Assembly: GCA_012797605.1 (NCBI GenBank)
Contig: JAAZOT010000015.1
Coordinates: forward strand, 1 to 45,568
Direction of reading: 5' to 3'
Origin: Spirochaetales bacterium
Lineage (GTDB): Bacteria > Spirochaetota > JAAYUW01
Length of the DNA: 45,568 bases
The notes under the pieces were generated by a model. That model was given only the letters and a program-made list of their open reading frames with translations, did no database searches and was not told where the DNA came from. The position numbers and the translations under genes were made by a program. Positions 26,662-33,954 of the stretch are shown one piece after another (position 1 is the first letter of the stretch; each line of letters begins with the position of its first letter).

Positions 26662-27753
26662 CTACTTATTTTGTTCAAAGTATCCCTCTTTTTCAATAAC
26701 TTTTATTATTTCTATTTCGAGATTATCTATATCCAAATTCTTATTTCTTTCAAGTGTAAAAGCAGCTGCATTGGCATGTCCCCCACCTCCAAAAATATTT
26801 GCTAAATTTGATGCCACCTTTATATTACTTCTAATAGATACTTTTATTTCATTTTCAAGTTCTCTAATAAAGATGGCTATATTTACATTTCGCAGACTCA
26901 TCAAATGATTTATGAAACCCTCAGTTGCTACTACATCCGAAAAATCCTTATACTCCTTTTCAAACTTTATAAATAGATTTCTATTGGCTTTGGCTATTAC
27001 TAGCTTATTTTCAAAGTATAAAGAAATATTTGATAATATTGCACCCCAAAATTTGTAAATAGATGGATTTTGATTTTTGAATAGGTTATTTTTTAGTTTA
27101 TGTAAACTTCCAGTTTTTTCATCTAGTTCAGAACATCTTTTTAATAAAAGAGAATCCACATTTTCAGTATTAAAATAGTAAGTATCAAATAATATACCCA
27201 TAAGTAAGCTTTCATATAAATTATTTATAAGATTTTCTTTTTTATTATTTTGAACTGTTGAACTTAAAAAGGAAAAGAAATTGGGAGATTTCAAAACTTC
27301 GTATATTATCTCTGTAGTTGAACAAAAATAAGGTGCAACGATGTTGCTATTGCAGAAAAATTGGTTATCTATGTGATGATCTATACATAAAGATGGTTTT
27401 TTAAGAGAAAAGTCATTTTTCAAACCACTTCTTTGCAAAGAAGGGGTGTCAACAAAAACTATTCCATCATAATTTTCTTGGTTAAAATTGGAAAGAAAAT
27501 TTAAACTTAAATTCCATTTATTATAATCATAAAAAGGAGGCATATTAAATAAAAAAATATCAGAAGAAATGTTATATATTTCACAAAAAAAGTATATTGA
27601 AGCGAGACTTGCAATTGCATCACCATCCGGGTCTTTATGAGAAATTATTGCTATATTTTTCTTATTTTTAAAAAAGTTGAAAAAAACTTCTCTTTCATTA
27701 TTTTGAAGATGTCTAGTATAATTAAATAATTCTCTACTCATATTTGGCACCAT
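26662..27753 (-). CDS. nrnA: DHH/DHHA1 phosphoesterase (NrnA-like)
   Basis: DHH-DHHA1 proteins of this type hydrolyse nanoRNA, pAp or cyclic-dinucleotide products. The DHH domain shows ISHKDPDGDAIASL (~36-49), VFVDTPSLQRSG and the name-giving CIDHHIDN; the DHHA1 domain ends with GGGGHANAAAFTL (~322-334). All metal-binding Asp/His residues appear intact. At 363 residues it is about 40 longer than B. subtilis NrnA, from an insertion of Asn/Lys-rich sequence in the middle. GGGAGC ribosome-binding site. It is divergent from rsmA over 77 nt. It could be the nanoRNase or pAp phosphatase; the exact substrate cannot be read. Confidence 0.85.
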   Translation of the reverse strand: MVPNMSRELFNYTRHLQNNEREVFFNFFKNKKNIAIISHKDPDGDAIASLASIYFFCEIYNISSDIFLFNMPPFYDYNKWNLSLNFLSNFNQENYDGIVFVDTPSLQRSGLKNDFSLKKPSLCIDHHIDNQFFCNSNIVAPYFCSTTEIIYEVLKSPNFFSFLSSTVQNNKKENLINNLYESLLMGILFDTYYFNTENVDSLLLKRCSELDEKTGSLHKLKNNLFKNQNPSIYKFWGAILSNISLYFENKLVIAKANRNLFIKFEKEYKDFSDVVATEGFINHLMSLRNVNIAIFIRELENEIKVSIRSNIKVASNLANIFGGGGHANAAAFTLERNKNLDIDNLEIEIIKVIEKEGYFEQNK

Positions 27754-27830
27754 AAAAAATGCTCCCTTAATACTATCTTCCTACCGATTCTATATTTTTT
27801 TTATTTTGTGTAAAGAATAAAGGTAAGATT

Positions 27831-28823
27831 TTGATAGAATATGTAATCGCAAATTTCCCTTTCTATAAAGTTGTAATTTTAAAAGATTTATTGATAAAAG
27901 ATAATATATGGTTTAGTAAATCAAAATCTCAAAATTTTTTAGTCGATAAAAACTATATAAAAAAATTCTATAATATAATTTCTCAATTTAAAGGGGCTAA
28001 CTTCATTGAAATTGGCGGGGGAAGTGGAAATTTATCTATTATTTTATCAATAATTGCGAAAGAATTAGTCATAGTTGAACTTGATAGATATTTTTCAAGA
28101 TTATTATCTAAAATATTTGATATAGATGAATTTGAAGATAATAAATTTAATTTTTCTAACAATGATAATATCTTTTTATGTGATATAGACAAGAGTTTTA
28201 TAGATGAATTTCAAAGCTATTTGAATAGAGAAAATAAAAAAATTAAAGTCATAAATAGGGATTTTTTATCGATTGATTTTATTCAAGAAAAAATTTTTGA
28301 AAATAACAAAAACAAAGAAAAAAGTATACTTTTTGGCAATATTCCTTATAATATTTCAAGTCAAATAATTATTAAGATTTCAAAATATAAGGAAATATTC
28401 AATAGAGTTTTTTTAACTACACAAAAAGAGTACTTTGAAAGATTAACAGGGAAATTTGAAAAATCTTTTATAACAATATTTTCTCAATATCACTTTGAAA
28501 TTAATAAGCTTTTCGATATACCTGCCAATGCTTTTTATCCAAAGCCAAAGATCAATTCTACTTTTTTTTGTATGATTCCTAAAGAAAGAATTTTTGATAA
28601 AAATGAAGAAAAGGAATTTTTCGATTTTGTATCACAATCATTTGCAAATAAAAGGAAGAAATTTCTTAATAATTTTAAAGATAATAGTCATATTTATGCG
28701 ATTCTTAGTCTAATACTAGAAAAGGAGAATTTGGATATAAATATTAGAGCTGAAGATTTTGATCTTGAAGATTTTATAAAAATATTTAAGTTGTTGAAAT
28801 ATTATAAGACATATCATATTTAA
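27831..28823 (+). CDS. rsmA: 16S rRNA dimethyladenosine transferase
   Basis: RsmA (KsgA) dimethylates two adjacent adenosines in the 3' loop of 16S rRNA during 30S maturation. The sequence shows KSKSQNFLVDKNYI (~32-45), the SAM-binding EIGGGSGN, VELDRYFS, the catalytic NIPYNISSQI and PKPKINSTFF. Length 330 exceeds the usual 270 because of a ~40-residue Asn/Asp-rich insertion (~100-140) between the SAM-binding acidic loop and NRDFLSIDF. The start is TTG at 27831, with AAAGG about 7 nt upstream; the first in-frame ATG would delete conserved sequence. The N-terminal ~30 residues resemble the B. subtilis form. Confidence 0.9.
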   Translation: MIEYVIANFPFYKVVILKDLLIKDNIWFSKSKSQNFLVDKNYIKKFYNIISQFKGANFIEIGGGSGNLSIILSIIAKELVIVELDRYFSRLLSKIFDIDEFEDNKFNFSNNDNIFLCDIDKSFIDEFQSYLNRENKKIKVINRDFLSIDFIQEKIFENNKNKEKSILFGNIPYNISSQIIIKISKYKEIFNRVFLTTQKEYFERLTGKFEKSFITIFSQYHFEINKLFDIPANAFYPKPKINSTFFCMIPKERIFDKNEEKEFFDFVSQSFANKRKKFLNNFKDNSHIYAILSLILEKENLDINIRAEDFDLEDFIKIFKLLKYYKTYHI

Positions 28824-28871
28824 CTTGCACAAATTTAGCAATCTGTTAAAAAAAAGTAAGAGTTAAATACT

Positions 28872-29552
28872 ATGAAAAAAAGATACTTTTTTATTCATTT
28901 TATAATATTATTTTTCATTATTACTTTAATTATACTTAGTTCATCAAATATCTTTTCTCAAGATACCATTAATTCCATTGTCAATCTGATGAAAAATAGA
29001 TATGCGAATATATCTGATTATCAAGGTAATATAATACTTCAAGTTACCGATAAGGGAACTTTGCAAGAAGGGCAAATTTACTATAAATATCCAGGTAAAT
29101 TTAAGATTGAGATAAATTCACCTGAAAAAAAAGTATATGTTTGTGATGGTAAAACTCTATATATTTACTACCCATCTTTAGCAGTTGTTGCAACTCAGAA
29201 CTTGAAGAAGGGACAAGTTAATATTCAATATGGTCAATCTAAAGAAACATTGGGATATATTTTTGATGCCTATACTTTTAGCTTTACTGAAGGCAAATCT
29301 TTGACTACTTTTAATAATTTTAAGGTATACAAATTAAAAGGATGGGCAAAGAGAGTAGAAGTAGGGTTTAAATCTTTGGAGTTATATGTTGATGAAACTG
29401 GTTTTATTGTTTACCAAGCAGCAGTAAATTTAGAAGGTAAACTTATTAAATACTACTTTACTTCATATAAGGTTAATCAAGATTTGTCAGACCTCTTATT
29501 TAATTTTACTATACCAGACAATGTTCAGGTTATTGAGAATATTTTTGAATAG
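28872..29552 (+). CDS. lolA: Outer-membrane lipoprotein carrier LolA-like
   Basis: LolA shuttles lipoproteins through the periplasm to the outer membrane. A signal peptide covers residues 1 to ~29 (Lys/Arg start, long hydrophobic core, end NIFSQ). The mature part begins with the helix INSIVNLMKNRYANISDYQGNIIL, continues with IYYKYPGKFKIEI and VYVCDGKTLYIYYP, and finishes with beta strands up to residue 226, a normal length for LolA/LolB-fold proteins. Its presence supports a diderm envelope. It is followed by rodZ after 28 nt. A related periplasmic lipid-carrier role (outer-membrane lipoprotein sorting protein family) is equally possible. Confidence 0.8.
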   Translation: MKKRYFFIHFIILFFIITLIILSSSNIFSQDTINSIVNLMKNRYANISDYQGNIILQVTDKGTLQEGQIYYKYPGKFKIEINSPEKKVYVCDGKTLYIYYPSLAVVATQNLKKGQVNIQYGQSKETLGYIFDAYTFSFTEGKSLTTFNNFKVYKLKGWAKRVEVGFKSLELYVDETGFIVYQAAVNLEGKLIKYYFTSYKVNQDLSDLLFNFTIPDNVQVIENIFE

Positions 29553-29580
29553 AAATTTTAATAGATAATTAGGAAATTTT

Positions 29581-30696
29581 ATGAATGGTAGATCAGTAGG
29601 GAAGATAATTGAAGATAAAAGGAAAGAACTAGGTTTAACAATCGAAGAATGCTCAAAAAAAACAAGAATCTCTAAAAAATTTCTTGAAGCAATTGAATCT
29701 GACAACTATGATGCATTTCCAGGGGAAGTTTATTATTTAGGATTTTTACGAAATTACGCACAACTTTTATCATTAGATGCAAATAAGTTGATCCATGATT
29801 ATCATAAGCAAAAAAAGATTGAAGAACCTGCACCAATTGAAGAGTTGACTAAGCCTTTAAAAAAAGAGATTAAATTTCCAAATATTGGCAAAAATGTTAT
29901 CCCTATTGTTATCATATCTCTCATTTTATTAACAATAATTATTGGTATAATTATTATTTCTAATCTACCAAAAAAAGAAAAGGTTGAAATCTCATCAAAT
30001 GAAATAAAGAATAAAACTTTAAAAAATGAAAATGAATTTATACTAAATCAAAGAAAGATTGTAAAAACATTTTTACCTAATCAAATTATAGTAATACCGG
30101 ATGGAGATTATAGGTTCAAAATTAAAATTACAAGTTTGGATAAAGAATCAAAAACTGCTCAAATAAACATTGCAGATCTTATTAACGCTTTTGAGTTAAA
30201 AGAAAAAGATCAGATAAAATTTGATTTTAACGAAAACAATGAATATGATCTTCAAATTTTAGTAAATCAAATAGACTCTTCAGGCATTGTCTTAACAATA
30301 GAAAGATTAACTTTAGAAAAAGGATCAGGGCAGATATCAGAGAAAAATTTTGTTATATTAACTTCTTCTGAATCTCAAGGAAAACAAGAGTCAACTGCAA
30401 ATTCAGTTTCTTCAAATGTTATTTCAGTAGTAATACAGGCTAAACGAAATGGATATGTTAGATTTGAATCAGATACGGAAGGAACAGTTGAAAAATTTTT
30501 AAATGTTGGCGATTCCTTAAAAATTGGTGGGAGTAAACAGGTTATTATTCAGATAACAAATGCAAATTATATGGATGTTATTATAAATAATAATCCAGTT
30601 GATTTACCAAATGATTATGTGGTATATTGTATAGTAAAATGGGTTTATGACCAACAGTTAGATAAATATAACCTTGTTACAGAATTTAAAAAGTAA
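29581..30696 (+). CDS. rodZ: RodZ-like cell-shape protein (HTH, one membrane span, DUF4115)
   Basis: RodZ links the MreB cytoskeleton to the wall-synthesis machinery. The N-terminal Cro/CI-type helix-turn-helix (~5-75) contains the family-typical GLTIEECSKKTRISKKFLEAIE and FPGEVYYLGFLRNYA. A linker is followed by one membrane span (~106-128) and a periplasmic part ending in a DUF4115 beta domain (~275-360) with GYVRFESDTEGTVEKFLNVGD. Length 371 is usual. AGGAA ribosome-binding site. rodZ next to rimO and pgsA is a gene order also seen in other bacteria (rodZ-pgsA in Bacillus). Confidence 0.88.
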   Translation: MNGRSVGKIIEDKRKELGLTIEECSKKTRISKKFLEAIESDNYDAFPGEVYYLGFLRNYAQLLSLDANKLIHDYHKQKKIEEPAPIEELTKPLKKEIKFPNIGKNVIPIVIISLILLTIIIGIIIISNLPKKEKVEISSNEIKNKTLKNENEFILNQRKIVKTFLPNQIIVIPDGDYRFKIKITSLDKESKTAQINIADLINAFELKEKDQIKFDFNENNEYDLQILVNQIDSSGIVLTIERLTLEKGSGQISEKNFVILTSSESQGKQESTANSVSSNVISVVIQAKRNGYVRFESDTEGTVEKFLNVGDSLKIGGSKQVIIQITNANYMDVIINNNPVDLPNDYVVYCIVKWVYDQQLDKYNLVTEFKK

Positions 30697-30814
30697 ATTT
30701 TACTTAAACTTAATATTATATACTTAATTTTATAATAAAAATTTTTTCCATAAAGTTAATAGTATATCTGTTTTTAAAAATAGTAATATTTTGAAATTTT
30801 TTAACTTAAAAAGT

Positions 30815-30828
30815 GGGAGAAAACTATA
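30815..30828 (+). promoter_or_regulatory. Translation initiation site of rimO with AUA start
   Basis: GGGAG (30815-30819), six bases (AAAACT), then ATA (30826-30828). The frame is closed by TAA at 30802-30804; the codons between are CTT AAA AAG TGG GAG AAA ACT ATA, none a standard start. Protein homology begins immediately after ATA. Confidence 0.65.
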
Positions 30829-32121
30829 AATTCTTTTTACATATTAACTCTTGGTTGTTCAAAAAATGAAGTTATATCCTCTAAATTCTCTGAGTTGCTT
30901 ACTAGAAAAGGATATATAGAATCTAAAAACGAACAAGATGCCGATTACATAATAATAAACTCCTGTGGATTTATCGAAGATGCTCTATTGGAGACCATCG
31001 AAGAAACAATAATAATTAGTAAATTAAAAAAAAGAAGTTCAAAGATTATTCTTACAGGTTGTGCTGTCAATTTATATAAAGATCAATTCATAAAAGATCT
31101 ATTTGAAGCAGATTATATTTTTAACTATCAAGATTTTTATCAATTTTTTGAAATAAATAGTTATGAAAATAGCATTTACAGAAGGTTATCTGATAGAAAA
31201 TGGGAATATTTATTAATTTCAGAGGGATGTAGTAAGAAGTGTACTTATTGTACTATCCCTTTAATAAAGGGAAAATATCGTTCTTTTGATATGAATCAAA
31301 TAATAGAAGAGGCAAAAATATTAAAAGAAAGACGAGTTGAGGAAATTATTCTTATTTCTCAAGATACAGCATATTATGGTTTGGATCATAATATAAATAG
31401 AAAGGAGCATCCTCTTGAAAAACTTATTGAAAAGATATATGAACTAGGAATAGAGAAGATAAGGATACTATATTTCAATCTTGATAGTCTTGAAAAGGGA
31501 AACGAAGTTGAATTGTTAGAGAAAATCTATAGTTCTAAAGGGGTGATTCCTTATTTTGAAATCCCATTTCAGCATCTGGTTGATGGGATATTAAAAAAAA
31601 TGGGTAGAAATATTAATTTTGAAACAATAGATTTGATATTAAAATCGATTAAAGAAAAATTTAATGATTCAGTTATAAGAACTTCTATAATTACTGGTTT
31701 TCCTGGCGAGACTGAAAAAGATTATCTTTTGTTAAAAGAAAGATTGCTAAAATTACCTATAGATTATTTAAATGTTTTTGCTTACTGTGATATGCAAAAG
31801 GCTCCCTCTTACAAATTAAAAAACAAAGTAAAATCCGAAATTGCTGTTGAAAGAAGAAATGATCTTATAAACTCATTTGAAGAAACTTCTAAAAATCGAC
31901 TTAAAAGATTTATTGGTACTGAGGATGAAATCTACATAGAAGGAGAAGATGAGAATTATTATATGGGAAGAATTTGGTCACAGACTCCAGATTTAGATGG
32001 CTTGACTTATATTTATAAAGATGATAAATCAAAAAAAATCATAGAATTAAACAAAAATAATAAAGTGAAAGTTAGAATATTAGATACATTTTTTTATGAT
32101 TTTTACGGAGAAATCTTATGA
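30826..32121 (+). CDS. rimO: Ribosomal protein uS12 methylthiotransferase RimO
   Basis: RimO is a radical-SAM enzyme adding a methylthio group to Asp of ribosomal protein uS12. From the ATA at 30826 the protein reads NSFYILTLGCSKNEV, the standard RimO N-terminus with the first cluster Cys. NSCGF and LTGC supply the other two, then radical-SAM CxxxCxxC in EGCSKKCTYCTIP and GFPGETEKDY. A C-terminal TRAM domain ends the protein. This gives 431 residues, normal. The first conventional start (TTG at 30895) would remove the first cluster cysteine, so it cannot be the true start. The stop overlaps the next ATG (ATGA). MiaB is the alternative paralogue, but LGCSKNEV and NSCGFIEDA favour RimO. Confidence 0.88.
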   Translation: MNSFYILTLGCSKNEVISSKFSELLTRKGYIESKNEQDADYIIINSCGFIEDALLETIEETIIISKLKKRSSKIILTGCAVNLYKDQFIKDLFEADYIFNYQDFYQFFEINSYENSIYRRLSDRKWEYLLISEGCSKKCTYCTIPLIKGKYRSFDMNQIIEEAKILKERRVEEIILISQDTAYYGLDHNINRKEHPLEKLIEKIYELGIEKIRILYFNLDSLEKGNEVELLEKIYSSKGVIPYFEIPFQHLVDGILKKMGRNINFETIDLILKSIKEKFNDSVIRTSIITGFPGETEKDYLLLKERLLKLPIDYLNVFAYCDMQKAPSYKLKNKVKSEIAVERRNDLINSFEETSKNRLKRFIGTEDEIYIEGEDENYYMGRIWSQTPDLDGLTYIYKDDKSKKIIELNKNNKVKVRILDTFFYDFYGEIL

Positions 32122-33281
32122 ATTTTGAGAAAAAAATACCCATGATTTTGACTATTTTAAGATTTATTTTAGTCATTCCCTACATAATCTTTTTGTTACT
32201 TGATAAGCCACTATATATGATAATTTCTTTAGTAATCTATATATTAGCTTCAATAACTGATTGGTTGGACGGATTTTTTGCAAGAAAGTTTAATGCTGTA
32301 AGTCAATTAGGTGCTTTTTTAGATCCACTTGCAGATAAGATTTTGACTCTATCAGCTTTTATCATATTTTCTTTGAAACAATATGTTTACCTACCTTTTT
32401 TTCTTGTTTTTATTCTATTTTTTAGAGAATATTTCGTAACAATGATGAGAGTTGAAATAGATATTTCTAATAAATTTGAAAAAGGGATAGAAAAAAAGGA
32501 AGAAAAAGATAAGATAAAATTTGTTACTTCTAAAGAAGCTAAGTTTAAAACAGCTTTTCAGATGTTTACTATTCTAGTATTCTACCTTTTTTATGCAATA
32601 AATAAAAAATATCTTCATATTACTTTTTTAACTGATGCTTTATTTTATCTTTCTTATATACCACTTTTACTTTTTTCTATATCAATAATACTAGCATATT
32701 ATTCAAGTATAAAATATGTATTAAATTATCCTAATTTTGCTTTAGAAACGCTTACTAAAACTGTTTCGACTTTTTTTTATACTGGATATTTTCCTATCGC
32801 AAGTGGAACTTTTACTTCTTTTTTGACATTAATAATCTTTAATCTCTTAAAACCAAGTCTATTGGTTTTACTTCTTTCTATAATAATTTTATTTATTTTT
32901 GGTTTAATTTTTTCTAGTAAACTCGAAAAAAAACTTATGATAAAAGATCCTTCGATAATTGTAATTGATGAAGTTGTAGGAATGCTAATTTCACTTATCC
33001 CATTGGTTCTATTTTTTGAATTTAATTCATTTTTTGTAAATTTACTAAACATAGAAAAATTGGGATTCGATAAATTTATTAATACAAAATATTTTTATAT
33101 TTTTATTTCCTTCATAATCTTTATAATATTTAGATTTTTTGATATTTTAAAACCTTTTGTTATAAAAAAAGTACAAAAGATAAGTGGTGGATTTGGGATA
33201 ATGATAGATGATATTCTTTCTGCATTCGCAACAATTATTAGTTTTTTTATCATATGTGCTATTATCTTATTGTTTAATTAA
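32118..33281 (+). CDS. pgsA: Fused phosphatidylglycerophosphate synthase - phosphatidylglycerophosphatase A
   Basis: Two consecutive steps of phosphatidylglycerol synthesis sit in one 387-residue membrane protein. The N-terminal half (~1-195) is a CDP-alcohol phosphatidyltransferase with the exact D-x2-DG-x2-AR-x8-G-x3-D-x3-D signature (Asp48, Asp51, Asp69, Asp73), making PG-phosphate from CDP-diacylglycerol and glycerol-3-phosphate. The C-terminal half (~225-387) is PgpA-like: FPIASGTFTSF, DPSIIVIDEVVGM (Asp284, Glu285), FRFFDILKPFVIKK and GGFGIMIDDILSAF (Asp364, Asp365), which dephosphorylates the product. Both halves retain their catalytic acidic residues. A charged ~20-residue insertion (GIEKKEEKDK) lies near 118-137. 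It overlaps rimO by 4 nt. Confidence 0.87.
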   Translation: MNFEKKIPMILTILRFILVIPYIIFLLLDKPLYMIISLVIYILASITDWLDGFFARKFNAVSQLGAFLDPLADKILTLSAFIIFSLKQYVYLPFFLVFILFFREYFVTMMRVEIDISNKFEKGIEKKEEKDKIKFVTSKEAKFKTAFQMFTILVFYLFYAINKKYLHITFLTDALFYLSYIPLLLFSISIILAYYSSIKYVLNYPNFALETLTKTVSTFFYTGYFPIASGTFTSFLTLIIFNLLKPSLLVLLLSIIILFIFGLIFSSKLEKKLMIKDPSIIVIDEVVGMLISLIPLVLFFEFNSFFVNLLNIEKLGFDKFINTKYFYIFISFIIFIIFRFFDILKPFVIKKVQKISGGFGIMIDDILSAFATIISFFIICAIILLFN

Positions 33282-33323
33282 ATTATATAATTAAAGTTTT
33301 TCATTTATTTTTATTAAAGTATA

Positions 33324-33336
33324 GGGGGAAACTATA
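33324..33336 (+). promoter_or_regulatory. Translation initiation site of the SigH-like gene with AUA start
   Basis: GGGGG (33324-33328), AAACT, then ATA (33334-33336). An in-frame TAG at 33322-33324 closes the frame just upstream, leaving only GGG GAA ACT ATA. The context matches that of rimO (GGGAG-AAAACT-ATA). Confidence 0.6.
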
Positions 33337-33954
33337 GATTTACAGATAATAGAAAAAGCAAAAAATAAAGATAAAGATGCGATTGAAAGATTATATAATA
33401 AGTATGATTTATACATTACCAAATTAGTGATAATATTTGCAAGTAAAACAAATTTAAACTCTGAAATAGATGATCTTAAGGCAGAAGCAAATATTGCATT
33501 TTTAAATGCAGTTGAAACATATAATCCAGAATTAAAAGTACATTTTTCAGTTTATCTTAGGAATATTATTAAAAATAGATTGATAAATTACCTAAAAGTA
33601 AGAAAAAAAGTAGATTTAGAAAATTTACAATCAATATACGATAAGAATATTGGAGATGATGATAATTTTGATTTTTTTGCCTTTGAGTTTTCTATATTTG
33701 AAAAATTAAAGAAGATAATTTCAAAATTCTCTCCTTTAGAAAGTCAAGTTTTTTCATGTTATATAGATAATATGAAACCTTCCCAAATTTCCGCACTTCT
33801 TAATCTTAATAAAAAGAGTTGTGAAAATGCTTTGACAAGAGTAAAGGGCAAATTCGTTTATGAACTCGAAGAACAAGAAGTTTTAATTTTGATGAGATAC
33901 AACAATTTAAGAGAAATATTAAGACAAATTTACTCTGATTTGGATAAAAAATAA
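33334..33954 (+). CDS. SigH-like sigma-70 family RNA polymerase sigma factor
   Basis: From the ATA at 33334 the protein is 206 residues. Its N-terminus (DLQIIEKAKNKDKDAIERLYNKYDLYITKL) is a normal sigma region 2 start. Region 2 continues with EIDDLKAEANIAFLNAVETYNPELKVHFSVYLRNIIKNRLINYL. Region 4 near the C-terminus reads FSPLESQVFSCYIDNMKPSQISALLNLNKKSCENALTRVKGK, which resembles the KSVDNALQRVKRK recognition helix of Bacillus SigH. Starting at the only standard codon (GTG 33427) would delete 31 residues of region 2 and has no ribosome-binding site. The gene ends in TAATG, sharing a base with the helicase start. Promoter specificity and any anti-sigma factor are unknown. Confidence 0.8.
   Translation: MDLQIIEKAKNKDKDAIERLYNKYDLYITKLVIIFASKTNLNSEIDDLKAEANIAFLNAVETYNPELKVHFSVYLRNIIKNRLINYLKVRKKVDLENLQSIYDKNIGDDDNFDFFAFEFSIFEKLKKIISKFSPLESQVFSCYIDNMKPSQISALLNLNKKSCENALTRVKGKFVYELEEQEVLILMRYNNLREILRQIYSDLDKK

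Noticed and set aside
30895-32121. rimO starting at TTG 30895
   Set aside because: It would remove the first 23 residues, including the conserved TLGC cysteine, and has no ribosome-binding site.
33427-33954. Sigma factor starting at GTG 33427
   Set aside because: It loses 31 residues of sigma region 2 that are visible in frame upstream, and has no ribosome-binding site.
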